Shown here piece after piece: positions 18,371 through 26,766 of a DNA stretch of 64,000 bases (the first letter of the stretch is position 1; every line of letters starts with the position of its first letter). The stretch comes from SCN-70-22 sp046327755 (GTDB lineage Bacteria > Gemmatimonadota > Gemmatimonadetes > Gemmatimonadales > Gemmatimonadaceae). The stretch lies in the NCBI GenBank assembly GCA_046327755.1, contig JAXLXW010000015.1, positions 1-64,000 on the forward strand, read 5' to 3'. The notes beneath the pieces were generated by a model. It was not told where the DNA came from. It did not search any database and saw only the letters and a program-made list of their open reading frames with translations. A program made the translations under genes and the position numbers.

Positions 18371-18623
18371 CGCGGGCGCAGGTCCCGGTGCTGGGGCGGA
18401 CGCGGCGCGTGGCGTGGGAGCGGACGATGAACGCCGTACACCTTCCGGCGATGCGGCAGCTGCAACGCACGGTGGCGATGGTCGGCGGGCGCGGTGAATG
18501 CTGCCTCATTGGTGCGAGTTGGATGCTTCACGCGTGTACGCTAAACGGCTACAGCAGACGCCCGACGCAACTGGGGGGTACTCCTCTCTCGTGCGGGTGG
18601 CCTGACCGGGCTAGCATGGGCCC

Positions 18624-19157
18624 ATGGTCATTACATCCGGGTCCCCGATGACGGAGCGCCGACTCTCCATCCAGGAAGAGCTGCAACAGCGGCGCCCCTT
18701 CCAGAACAAGCGGCAGGAGCTGTTCCTCGCCCTCCTGCGGACCGCCGCGGTCGTGAAGCGACCGATCGCCAAGGTCGTGGAAGCGCACGATCTCTCGCTG
18801 GCGCAGTACAACGTGCTGCGCATCCTGCGCGGCGCGGGAGACGAAGGGCTCCCGACGTTGACGATCCGCGAGCGCATGATCGAGGAGGCGGCCGGGATCA
18901 CGCGCCTCATCGACAAGCTCGAGGCGTCGGGGATGGTGCGGCGTGACCGAGGGGCGTCGAGCGATCGGCGTCAGGTGTTCTGCCGCATCACCGAGGGAGG
19001 GCTCAAGGTGCTGGCCGAGCTGGATCCGCTCGTGACGGTCGCCACCGACGAGGCGCTCGCCCACTTCGACGACGCGCGCCTCGACCAGCTCCTCGGAGTT
19101 CTCGAGGAGGTGCGGGCCAGCGCCCGTAACGCGCACCGGGAAGGGGACGCCGAGTAG
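18624..19157 (+). CDS. MarR-family transcriptional regulator
   Basis: A protein of up to 177 residues with a MarR winged helix-turn-helix: LSLAQYNVLRILRG, a recognition helix in ITRLIDKLEASGMV and the wing RRDRGASSDRRQVFCRIT. MarR proteins are dimeric repressors often released by aromatic ligands. The start may be ATG 18624 or ATG 18648; neither has a clear ribosome binding site. It is followed by a strong hairpin at 19238-19261. The preceding 250-bp spacer holds no recognisable feature. Confidence 0.85.
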   Translation: MVITSGSPMTERRLSIQEELQQRRPFQNKRQELFLALLRTAAVVKRPIAKVVEAHDLSLAQYNVLRILRGAGDEGLPTLTIRERMIEEAAGITRLIDKLEASGMVRRDRGASSDRRQVFCRITEGGLKVLAELDPLVTVATDEALAHFDDARLDQLLGVLEEVRASARNAHREGDAE

Positions 19158-19237
19158 GGCGACTGGCCAGTGCGGCGGTAGGCGCCGCACGGTTCACCCC
19201 GGCCGGGTAACAAAGCGCCTGACTCAGGCGTAAGAGG

Positions 19238-19261
19238 AGGCGCCACCGAACGGTGGCGCCT
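19238..19261. terminator. Terminator-like hairpin AGGCGCCACC/GGTGGCGCCT
   Basis: A 10-bp perfect GC stem with a GAAC loop lies 80 bp after the MarR stop and 27 bp before the next ATG. A smaller palindrome GCCTGA-C-TCAGGC precedes it at 19217-19229. It probably terminates the marR-like transcript, and could affect the leader of the DUF5916 gene. Confidence 0.65.
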
Positions 19262-19288
19262 TCGTCGTTTCCCCTCGGTCGTGTTTGC

Positions 19289-21952
19289 ATGTCGCACGTT
19301 CGCGCGCGCTGCGCTGGATCCGTCGCCCTCCCCACCTCGCGCGCTCGCCGGCTGCCGCGCCTCCTCGCCTCGGCACTGGCCTTCGTGGTCGCAGCCGTCG
19401 GCGCGCCGCTCGTTGCCATGGGACAGCGGGTCGCCCCGGCGGCGCCGCGAGCGACCGCAGCAGTGGGGGGCGACGGAAGCGTTGGCGGTGTTGGTGGTGG
19501 TGGCGCGCGCCACGCACCACCGGCTCCCGCGCTCAATACGGCGCGCGCAGTTCGCGCCCGTTCGACCCCGGTGATCGACGGCCACGACGACGACGCGGCC
19601 TGGATCGATGCCCCTCCCATCGACGACTTCAAGCAGTTCTCCCCGCAGGAGGACGGCGAGGCGTCGATGCGCACCGAGGTGCGCGTCATCTACGACGACC
19701 GCAACCTGTACGTCGTCGTCCGCGCCTTCGACCCGCACCCCGATTCCATCGTCTCGCTCCTCTCGCGGCGCGACGTGCGCACCAACTCCGACCAGCTCAA
19801 GATCATCGTCGATGGCTACCTCGACCGGCGCACCGCGGTCGAGCTGATGCTCAACCCAGCCGGCGTGAAGCGCGACGCCTCCATCTACAGCGACGTGGTC
19901 GAGGACATGTCGTGGGACGGCGTGTGGGACGGCGCAGCCGCCATCGACTCGTTAGGATGGGTGGCCGAGTTCAAGGTCCCGTTTTCGCAGCTCCGCTTCA
20001 ACCCCGGCGTGCGCGCCTTCGGCTTCGGCGTCTGGCGCGACATCGCCAGGCGCAACGAGCGCGTCGCCTGGCCGGCGTACCGGACGTCGCGCAGCACGCT
20101 CGCCTCGCAGCTCGGCACGCTGGAGGGTCTTGGCGGGATCCAGCGCAGCTCGCGACTCGAGGTCCTCCCGTACGTTCTCACCAAGAACGTCACTGAGCTG
20201 GCGGCCGACGGGTGGAACCACCCGCAGAAGGTCACCGGCGGGGTCGACCTCAAGTACGGCATCACCGCCAACGCAACGCTCGACGCCACCGTGAATCCCG
20301 ACTTCGGCCAGGTCGAGGTCGACCCCGCGGTCCTCAACCTCACCGCCTTCGAAGTCCGCTTCGAGGAACGTCGCCCGTTCTTCCAGGAGGGGGTCGGGCT
20401 CTTCAAGTGCGGCGGTCCCTGCGAAGGGGTCTTCTACACGCGGCGCATCGGGCGCACCCCGCAGCTGCGCGGCTCCGACCTCGACGCGTCCGGTACGCGA
20501 ATCCTCGGGGCCTCCAAGTTCACCGGCCGGTTCCGCAACGGGTGGCAGGTGGGGGTCCTCGACGCGCTCACCGGCCGTGAGGCGGGCGTGAGCGGCACCA
20601 CCATCGAGCCCCAGACCAACTACTTCGTCGGGCGGCTGGTGAGGGACATGCGGCAGGGGCGGTCGCAGCTCGGGGCGATGTTCGGCGCGGTGAACCGCAA
20701 CCTCGACGCTGCCACCGATCCATATCTCCGGCGTGCCGCGTACACCTCGCTGTTGCAGGGCTTCCACCGCTTCGGGAAGGATCGGTGGGAGCTGATGGCC
20801 TACACGGGACTCAATTCGGTGGAAGGGACGCCCGCCGCCATCGCGCGCACCCAGCTCAACAGCGTGCACTTCTACCAGCGCCCGGACCACGAGGAGCACT
20901 TCGACAGCACGCGCACCTCGTTAGGTGGCAGCGTCGCCGCCGTCTCGCTCTCCAAGATTGGCGGCGCCGTGCGATGGAACACCTACCTGCGCCGCGCCTC
21001 GGCGGGGCTCGAGCTCAACGACCTGGGCTTCGTCCCCACCGTCAACGACGTCTCCATCCGGAACGACATGACGTGGCAGACGCTGCGTCCCGGGCGGCTC
21101 TACCGGCGGCGCTTCCTCAACGTTGCCACCGAGAATCGCTGGACCACCGGCGGGCTGTCGAGCGGCGCCCGCGTGGCCGTGACCGCGATGTGGGAGCTCC
21201 CGAACTCGTGGATCTCGAGCCTGAGCTACTCGGCGAATGACTACGGGGGCTCGCACTGCGTTGCTTGTGCGCGCGGCGGCCCGGCGGTGCGCCAGTCGGC
21301 CAAGCACGACATGAACTGGACGCTGACCGGCGATCCGAGGCTTCCCTTTGTCCCCAAGTTCCTGGTCGCGGTCGGCGCCGGCGATAACCGGCGCTCCTAC
21401 GGGTACCTGACGCAGCTGGGCGGCGACCTGCGCATCGCGTCGCGCTTCTCCATGGGCGTCGAGGCGCAGTACACGCACCGCAACGACGACCAGCAGTGGA
21501 TCGCCAACTACGGCTCACCGTTCAGCGATACCACGCACTTCACCTTCGCCCACCTCGACCAGTCCACGCTCTCGATGACCGGGCGCGTGAACTTCACCGC
21601 GTCACCCACGCTGTCGTTGCAGCTGTACACCCAGCCGTTCGTGAGCACGGGCGACTTCGACAACTGGCGGGAACTCCGCGACCCCCGCGCCGCGCGCTAC
21701 CACGAGCGCTACAAGCCCTACGGCGGGCAGCAGAACCCTGAGGGCTTCTCCTTCAAGCAGTTCAACTCCAACGCCGTCGTGCGCTGGGAGTACCGCCCGG
21801 GGTCGACCCTCTTCGTCGTCTGGCAGCAGGGGCGCCTGAACGATCGGGTGAACGGGCGCGGCTTCGAGTTCGCCCGCGACTATCGCGACCTCTTCCGCGC
21901 CCACCCGGACAACACGGTGTTGGTGAAGGTGGCGTACTGGCTCAATCCCTGA
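19289..21952 (+). CDS. CBM9-like plus DUF5916 outer-membrane-type protein
   Basis: An 887-residue exported protein. After a signal peptide and a glycine-rich linker comes a carbohydrate-binding family 9-like domain (STPVIDGHDDDAAWIDAPPIDDF, VRVIYDDRNLYVVVRAFD, WVAEFKVPFSQLRF). A long C-terminal region with the DUF5916 hallmarks follows: GGVDLKYGITANATLDATVNPDFGQVEVDP, FEERRPFFQEG and FYTRRIGR. The alternating aromatic/hydrophobic pattern to the C-terminus suggests a beta-barrel in the outer membrane. The family's function is unknown; sugar or polymer binding is inferred from the CBM9-like part. ATG 19289 is used because the longer in-frame start lies within the terminator hairpin. Confidence 0.8.
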   Translation: MSHVRARCAGSVALPTSRARRLPRLLASALAFVVAAVGAPLVAMGQRVAPAAPRATAAVGGDGSVGGVGGGGARHAPPAPALNTARAVRARSTPVIDGHDDDAAWIDAPPIDDFKQFSPQEDGEASMRTEVRVIYDDRNLYVVVRAFDPHPDSIVSLLSRRDVRTNSDQLKIIVDGYLDRRTAVELMLNPAGVKRDASIYSDVVEDMSWDGVWDGAAAIDSLGWVAEFKVPFSQLRFNPGVRAFGFGVWRDIARRNERVAWPAYRTSRSTLASQLGTLEGLGGIQRSSRLEVLPYVLTKNVTELAADGWNHPQKVTGGVDLKYGITANATLDATVNPDFGQVEVDPAVLNLTAFEVRFEERRPFFQEGVGLFKCGGPCEGVFYTRRIGRTPQLRGSDLDASGTRILGASKFTGRFRNGWQVGVLDALTGREAGVSGTTIEPQTNYFVGRLVRDMRQGRSQLGAMFGAVNRNLDAATDPYLRRAAYTSLLQGFHRFGKDRWELMAYTGLNSVEGTPAAIARTQLNSVHFYQRPDHEEHFDSTRTSLGGSVAAVSLSKIGGAVRWNTYLRRASAGLELNDLGFVPTVNDVSIRNDMTWQTLRPGRLYRRRFLNVATENRWTTGGLSSGARVAVTAMWELPNSWISSLSYSANDYGGSHCVACARGGPAVRQSAKHDMNWTLTGDPRLPFVPKFLVAVGAGDNRRSYGYLTQLGGDLRIASRFSMGVEAQYTHRNDDQQWIANYGSPFSDTTHFTFAHLDQSTLSMTGRVNFTASPTLSLQLYTQPFVSTGDFDNWRELRDPRAARYHERYKPYGGQQNPEGFSFKQFNSNAVVRWEYRPGSTLFVVWQQGRLNDRVNGRGFEFARDYRDLFRAHPDNTVLVKVAYWLNP

Positions 21953-21953
21953 C

Positions 21954-22071
21954 GGGAGAAGACGAGACGACGAGAGGACGAGAAATCGAGAGGTGAACCC
22001 GCGGGGCCGTCACGCGGCGCTCGAGGGACGCCCCTCATCTTCTCGTCTTCTCGTCTACTCGTCTTCTCACA
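21954..22071. repeat. Family A repeat, inverted pair
   Basis: GAGAAGACGAGACGACGAG units (21954-21992) directly follow the DUF5916 stop, and the reverse-complement arm (CTTCTCGTCTTCTCGTC units) lies at 22036-22071. A 43-bp GC-rich spacer separates them. The arms can pair over most of their length. Confidence 0.65.
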
Positions 22072-22177
22072 TTTCGCTGGGGCACCACGTCACAGAGGAC
22101 TCGACACGCGGGGTGTACGATGGAGGCGTTCACGGCGCGCCGTTAGGCAGCCGCGGGCTCAACCATAGGAGGGCCGC

Positions 22178-22387
22178 ATGACGAGCACATGGTCTGTGCG
22201 AGAGGGGGCGCGCGCCGGGGGGCGGCGTCGCTCACGGTCGCCGCCGAGCCACCGGCGCGACGACCCTCGTGATCGCAACCACGAGCCGATGTCAGCGACG
22301 TTGGCGCATTCGTCGAATGCCGGGACCGGCCTTTCCTCTGGGCCGACGGCGCACCTCTGCATGATCTGTCCGGTCCCCCCGGAATGA
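22178..22387 (+). CDS. Possible small basic protein (69 residues), unrecognised
   Basis: An ATG at 22178 is preceded by a textbook AGGAGG ribosome binding site at 7-nt spacing, unusual for the noncoding DNA around it. The predicted 69-residue product is arginine-, serine- and histidine-rich with two cysteines near the end and resembles nothing I know. Composition argues for noncoding DNA, the ribosome binding site for a real start. A GC-rich hairpin lies about 100 bp downstream at 22482-22518. Confidence 0.3.
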   Translation: MTSTWSVREGARAGGRRRSRSPPSHRRDDPRDRNHEPMSATLAHSSNAGTGLSSGPTAHLCMICPVPPE

Positions 22388-22481
22388 TCACAACGCGGTG
22401 CCGCCGTGAGGGGAGGCACCCGGTGTTCGACCCACGCGCCCCGTCACACCAATCCGCACCACACGGAGTGCAGACACACGC

Positions 22482-22518
22482 GAGGGCCGCGCCCGTTCTT
22501 CCGGGGGGTGCGGCCCTC
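22482..22518. terminator. Bidirectional terminator-like hairpin
   Basis: GAGGGCCGC (22482-22490) pairs with GCGGCCCTC (22510-22518), with further partial pairing of GCCC/GGGG toward the loop. It sits 25 bp beyond the stop of the minus-strand vapC-like gene and so may end that transcript, and possibly a plus-strand one as well. The rest of 21953-22543 holds family A repeats, the small candidate gene at 22178 and nothing else I recognise. Confidence 0.6.
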
Positions 22519-22543
22519 TAGTTCGCGCGTACTCGGCTACGAC

Positions 22544-22960
22544 CTAACGCTCGAGCGTGTAGCCAGCGGTGACGAAGTCCTGGTCGAACGCAAACGCGGC
22601 GCCGATCCCTTCCTCGCGCATCACTTCGAAGGTGACGGCATCCGTGAGGGAGAAGCGCTGATCGCCGAATCGCTCCATCCATCCCGCCATCGCCCGACTC
22701 AAGAGGTCGCGCCCCACCTCTCGCCACTCGAACGCGGGATCGCGCAGCAGCCCCAGCACGACGCGCCGTGCCTCGGCATGCGGGAGTCGCCGCAGCAGGT
22801 GCCCGTGCACCTCGCCCAGCACGAGCGCGTGACTCACGAATTGCACGCGCTGCTGCTGCAGGCGCAGCAGCGTGCGCCGCGCCTGCGCGTGATACTGGTC
22901 GCGCGTGCTCGCCAGCGCGAGCAACGCCCCCGTGTCAACGGCTACGCGAACCACGGGCAC
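22544..22960 (-). CDS. PIN-domain toxin (VapC-like ribonuclease)
   Basis: A 138-residue PIN-domain protein. Acidic active-site residues appear in VAVDTGALLALAS (first Asp), the mid-protein glutamate in LGEVHGHLLRR, SLTDAVTFEVM and FAFDQDF. VapC toxins cleave RNA, often tRNA or rRNA, and are silenced by their cognate VapB. I choose the GTG start at 22960 because a GGAGG lies 7 nt upstream on the coding strand, and this removes an arginine-rich extension. The gene overlaps the upstream antitoxin by 26 bp. Its TAG stop lies within a CGTTAGG heptamer. Confidence 0.85.
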   Translation of the reverse strand: MPVVRVAVDTGALLALASTRDQYHAQARRTLLRLQQQRVQFVSHALVLGEVHGHLLRRLPHAEARRVVLGLLRDPAFEWREVGRDLLSRAMAGWMERFGDQRFSLTDAVTFEVMREEGIGAAFAFDQDFVTAGYTLER

Positions 22961-23306
22961 TGCCCTTCCTCCCAGGCGAAGGCGGCGTGCTCCCCGCCTT
23001 GGACGGGCCACTCACGCGGCGCTGCTGCGTGGACGCGGAGGCCTCGGCGTACAGATATTCGTCGTGTCGCGCCGCGAGGTCCGTCGGCACGTCGCTCGCG
23101 GCGTCCAGCGAACCGAGCAGCCCGGAGAGGCCCGCCCCCGGGCGCTGCGCCAGCTCGAGCTCCTGCGCCATCCGCCGAATCCCCTGGCGAATCACCTCCG
23201 CCTTGGAGATCGACAACCGCTCGGCCAACGACGCGAGCAGTTCGGAGTCATCGGCTTCGAGATAGGCCTGCACGGGCTCGCGAACCCGGCGCGGTGGGGG
23301 TGTCAT
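22935..23306 (-). CDS. Ribbon-helix-helix antitoxin (VapB-like)
   Basis: A 123-residue partner of the VapC-like toxin. The N-terminal part (EPVQAYLEADDSELLASLAERLSIS then KAEVIRQGIRRMAQEL) is a ribbon-helix-helix DNA-binding domain. A disordered, basic C-terminal tail follows (residues about 85-123) where VapB proteins wrap the toxin. The tail is longer and more Ser/Arg/Gly-rich than usual. ATG 23306 is chosen: the three palindromic operator copies overlap and flank it, and the longer reading frame starts within them. Toxin-antitoxin pairs typically autoregulate through the antitoxin. Confidence 0.75.
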   Translation of the reverse strand: MTPPPRRVREPVQAYLEADDSELLASLAERLSISKAEVIRQGIRRMAQELELAQRPGAGLSGLLGSLDAASDVPTDLAARHDEYLYAEASASTQQRRVSGPSKAGSTPPSPGRKGSARGSRSR

Positions 23307-23345
23307 ACATGTACTCTCGCTGAGTGTACATGTAGATAGTACATG
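23306..23345. promoter_or_regulatory. Palindromic operator of the toxin-antitoxin operon
   Basis: Palindromes TACATGTA at 23306-23313 and 23327-23334 are exactly 21 bp apart (two helical turns). A third partial copy TACATG lies at 23340. The first overlaps the antitoxin start codon. This is the layout expected for ribbon-helix-helix autorepression. The stretch is distinctly AT-rich for the region. Confidence 0.65.
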
Positions 23346-23410
23346 CACAATGCCGAGTCAAGCGCTACGGCGTCGGGTCTGTCGCCCGAGACAGTTCGCG
23401 GCGCGGCGGT

Positions 23411-24892
23411 TCAGCTCGCGATGCTCACGCCGGGCCACTTCGCTGCCCACGGGCGGGCGCGCTCCAACTGCCCCGCCACCCGGAAGAGCGTCGCATCCTC
23501 GCCGAAGCGACCCGCCAGTTGCACGCCGATCGGCAACCCCTCGCCGTTCCACCACAACGGCACGGACATCGCCGGCTGCCCGGTGACGTTGAACAGCGGC
23601 GGATACGGGATGAAGTCGAAGACCGTCGCCGCCGCCTGCGACACGGCGCCGAGTCGCTTCATCAGCCCACCGGCGCACAGTGCCCCAAAGACAGTCAGCA
23701 TCAACTCTTCGCCTGGCTTGGGCTGGAGCGTCCCGTGCGGTACCGGCGGCTTGCCAAGCGTCGGCGTGAGCAGCACGTCGTACCGCTCGAAGAAGCGCCC
23801 CATGCCACGCGCCGCACGCTGGAGATAGCGTTGCGCGCTGGCGTAGTCGCCGGCGCTCACCGAATGCCCCAGCATCGCCAGTCCCCAGGTCGCCAGCTCC
23901 ACGTCGGCGCGCGTGGCGGTGCGCTTGAGGCGCTCGGAGGCATCGCGCAAGTCGGCGACGACCTCACCGCACACGACGGTCACGAACGCCTCGTTGAACC
24001 GGTCGCGATCCAACACCGGCGCGCCCTCTTCCACGTGGTGGCCTAACGACTCGAGCAATGCGGCCGCATCGCGCATCGCCGCCGAGCAGTCGGCATGGGT
24101 CCCGTGGCCCAGCATCGGCGCGTCGGTGAAGGCGATGCGCAGCCGCCCCGGCTCGCTGGTCACCTCCTCCAGGAAGGGGCGGGCCTTGGGGGGCGCGGCA
24201 TACGGCGCTCCCACGTCCTCGCCGTCGATGGCATCGAGCATGGCCGCCGAGTCGCGCACCGTGCGCGCCAGCACCCCTTCGCTCACTGCGCCACCCCACA
24301 GCTCCCCCTCCTCCGGCCCGGTCGGGACTCGCCCCCGCGTGGGCTTGAAACCGAAGATGCCGCAGCACGACGCCGGAATCCGAATCGACCCGCCGCCGTC
24401 TCCACCCCCCGCCATCGGCACCATCCCGCTCGCCACCGCTGCCGCCGACCCGCCGCTCGATCCCCCCGTGGTGCGCTCCACGTTCCACGGGTTGCGCGCC
24501 ACCCCGTGCGCCTTGGGCTCGGTATACGGCGTGAGCCCGAACTCCGGCGTTGCCGTCTTCCCCAACACGATCACCCCTGCCTTGCGATAGCGGCGCATCA
24601 ACTCCGAGTCCTGCGGGGCGCGGTAGCCGGCGTAGAGCTTCGACCCGCTCGCGATCGGTTCGCCCGCATACGCGGTGAGAAGATCCTTGATAAGGAACGG
24701 CACCCCGGCGAATGGCGCCGCCGGGTCGGCCAGCGGCTGCGCTGCCTGACGACGCGCCTGCTCGAACATCGGATGCACGACGGCATTGAGCCGCGGATTC
24801 AGCTGCTCGATGCGCGCAATCGCCGCATCGACGGCCTCGACGACCGAGAGCTGACGTGTGCGGATGAGGTGAGCGATGGCCAGCGAGTCCAT
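23411..24892 (-). CDS. Amidase signature family enzyme (GatA-like)
   Basis: A 493-residue amidase. The Ser-cisSer-Lys triad is visible: lysine in FLIKDLLTA near residue 80, and RTTGGSSGGSAAAVASGMVP with GGGDGGGSIRIPASCCG supplying both serines. Amidase-signature enzymes hydrolyse amides such as aryl amides, indoleacetamide or Glu-tRNA-bound glutamine donors. No GatB or GatC lies nearby, so a stand-alone amidase is more likely than the tRNA-dependent amidotransferase. The ATG at 24892 is used because upstream codons are translated low-complexity DNA. No signal peptide. Confidence 0.87.
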   Translation of the reverse strand: MDSLAIAHLIRTRQLSVVEAVDAAIARIEQLNPRLNAVVHPMFEQARRQAAQPLADPAAPFAGVPFLIKDLLTAYAGEPIASGSKLYAGYRAPQDSELMRRYRKAGVIVLGKTATPEFGLTPYTEPKAHGVARNPWNVERTTGGSSGGSAAAVASGMVPMAGGGDGGGSIRIPASCCGIFGFKPTRGRVPTGPEEGELWGGAVSEGVLARTVRDSAAMLDAIDGEDVGAPYAAPPKARPFLEEVTSEPGRLRIAFTDAPMLGHGTHADCSAAMRDAAALLESLGHHVEEGAPVLDRDRFNEAFVTVVCGEVVADLRDASERLKRTATRADVELATWGLAMLGHSVSAGDYASAQRYLQRAARGMGRFFERYDVLLTPTLGKPPVPHGTLQPKPGEELMLTVFGALCAGGLMKRLGAVSQAAATVFDFIPYPPLFNVTGQPAMSVPLWWNGEGLPIGVQLAGRFGEDATLFRVAGQLERARPWAAKWPGVSIAS

Positions 24893-25315
24893 GCTTGGAT
24901 GAGAAGACGAGAGGGGGTGGCGGCGGGGAGGGGTGGGAGACAATCTCGGGGGCGGGGGGCGATGGGGAAGGGTGTGCGCACTGATTGAGGGGGGCGCTTC
25001 TGAAAGCGGGACACGGAGGTGCACGGAGGATTCACGGAGGTACACGGAGGAGGGCCTTTAACACGGAGACACGGGGGGCACGGGGGGCGACTCGAAGTGA
25101 TGTCGCCAGTCGTTCATTCGCCGCGGCGTACCCCGGCGTGCCTCCGTGTACCTCTGTGCAACCTCTGTGAACCTCTGTGTCGAGCTTCTCCCCTGGCCGT
25201 CCCCCGTGCCTCCGTGTTTCAGTAGTTCCTTCACTCGACCTGTCGCCCGTCGCCGCCTCTCCGCGCGACCCGGGGGGCACCCAGGTACCGCGCTTCTGAC
25301 CTTCGCCCGCCACCC
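24893..25315. other. Repeat-filled divergent spacer
   Basis: 423 bp between the amidase and M29-like genes. It holds a short family A arm (24900-24914), a G-rich tract on the plus strand (24912-24980, CCC-rich when read toward the amidase start) and the family C inverted pair listed separately. No gene or convincing promoter is visible. Confidence 0.5.
25009..25225. repeat. Family C CACGGAGG repeat, inverted pair
   Basis: Direct copies of (A/T)CACGGAGG(T/C)(A/G) at about 25009-25085 are followed by reverse-complement copies (CCTCCGTGTACCTCTGTG type) at about 25131-25225. Units vary between CACGGAGG, CACAGAGG and TTCACGGAGG. A near twin with the same order and orientation occurs at 26527-26731. 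Confidence 0.7.
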
Positions 25316-26500
25316 ATGCGATCCATCCTGACGCTCGCTGCCCTGGCCCTCGCGCCGACGCTGGCCTTCGCCCAGTCCGCCAAACCGCCAGCTGCACCTG
25401 CGCCCCCGCCGAGCTGGCCCGCGACGGTGGCGGCGATCGTTCGGCAGATGCAACTCACCAGGGGCGAGCGCGTCCTGATGGTCGCCGAGCCGGGACAGGC
25501 GGACGCCATCGTCGCCCCGCTGCGCGCCGCGATCAAGGCGGCGGGCGCCACGGACCTCGGTGTCATCGCGGTGCGCGGCAACGCTCCCGCGGCCTGGGGC
25601 ACCGACTTCACGCGCGGCGCCGAGGGCAAGGACGCGGAGCAGCTGGTGTCGTACCTCGGCGCTGTCGACCTGGGAATCATGCTCCCCGGCGCCGCGCCGA
25701 CCGATCCCGCCTACGACGCCCTGCAGCGTATCCTGCGCGCCGCGCCTAACGCCACGCCAGTGCGCGGCGTGCGCACCGTGCATTTCCACTGGGCGGGGGC
25801 CTACTCGCTGGCCGGTGAGCTGATGACCACCGCGCCGGCGTACGCGGCGCTCTACCAGCGCGTGCTCGAACAGACCGACTACGTCGCCCTCGCCAAGGCG
25901 CAGCGAGACTTCGAGTCGGCGATGCGCGCCGCCCCGGTGCGTGTCACCACACCAGCCGGCACCGACCTGACCTTCCGCATCGGTGACCGCGTCGTGACCA
26001 AGCAGGACGGCGATGCCTCCGCCGCGCACGCCAAGGGAGGCAAGGTCCTCATCGATCGCGAAGTCGAACTCCCCGCCGGCGCCATCCGCGTCGCCCCAAT
26101 CGAGGAAAGCGTCAACGGGACCATCGCCTTCCCCGACGGCACCTGGGGCGGCGTGGCGGTGAAGGGGCTCGTGATGACCTTCGCCAAGGGGAAGCTCACG
26201 ACCTTCACGGCCCGCGCGGGGAAGGAAGGGGTCGACAAGGAACTCGCCGCCGCCGGCACCGCCGGCCGCTCGTTCCGCGAATTCGCCCTCGGCTTCAATC
26301 CGCTCCTCGTCATCCCCGACAAGGGTGAGCGCTGGATCCCCTACTACGGCTACGGCGCCGGCGTCGTGCGGTTGTCGTTAGGTGACAACTCCGAACTCGG
26401 CGGCAAGGTCACCGGCGGCTACGTGCGGTGGAACTTCTTCACCGATGCCACCGTGCGCGTGGGGACGAGAGTCTGGGTGGACGCGGGGAAGATGAAGTAG
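25316..26500 (+). CDS. M29-like aminopeptidase family protein, secreted
   Basis: A 394-residue protein with a signal peptide (MRSILTLAALALAPTLAFAQ). The body resembles the thermophilic metalloprotease M29 (aminopeptidase T/AmpS) family, notably the stretch REVELPAGAIRVAPIEESVNGTIAF and the C-terminal region FALGFNPLLVIPDKG. Classical M29 enzymes bind two metals through Glu, His, Tyr and Asp residues, and I cannot confirm that all are kept, so it may be a divergent, perhaps non-catalytic member. It stands alone between two family C repeat elements. Confidence 0.65.
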   Translation: MRSILTLAALALAPTLAFAQSAKPPAAPAPPPSWPATVAAIVRQMQLTRGERVLMVAEPGQADAIVAPLRAAIKAAGATDLGVIAVRGNAPAAWGTDFTRGAEGKDAEQLVSYLGAVDLGIMLPGAAPTDPAYDALQRILRAAPNATPVRGVRTVHFHWAGAYSLAGELMTTAPAYAALYQRVLEQTDYVALAKAQRDFESAMRAAPVRVTTPAGTDLTFRIGDRVVTKQDGDASAAHAKGGKVLIDREVELPAGAIRVAPIEESVNGTIAFPDGTWGGVAVKGLVMTFAKGKLTTFTARAGKEGVDKELAAAGTAGRSFREFALGFNPLLVIPDKGERWIPYYGYGAGVVRLSLGDNSELGGKVTGGYVRWNFFTDATVRVGTRVWVDAGKMK

Positions 26501-26526
26501 GGCGGACGGGAGGCGAGTGCCTGACA

Positions 26527-26731
26527 AAGCATGACGCAGAGGTTCACAGAGAGAGCACGGAGGTGCACAGAGGACGACTGAAACACGGAGGCACGGACGA
26601 GCGCTGGTGCAGCGCTCGACACGGGAGCGGCAGGCTACGGAGCGTGCCCTCTCCCGTGTCCTCCGTGCCTCCGTGTTAAGCGCTCTCCTCCGTGTACCTC
26701 CGTGAATCCTCTGTGAACCTCTGTGCCATGC
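26527..26731. repeat. Family C CACGGAGG repeat, inverted pair
   Basis: Second copy of the element: direct units at about 26527-26600 and inverted units at about 26654-26731, flanking a 50-bp centre. It fills the gap between the convergent M29-like and M20 genes. Confidence 0.7.
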
Positions 26732-26766
26732 TTCTCGCCGCGCCTCAGCACCCGCTCCGCCCCACC

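Noticed and set aside
25009..25225. Possible CRISPR array (CACGGAGG units)
   Set aside because: Units are short, irregular, inverted in the second half, and not separated by unique spacers. No cas genes.
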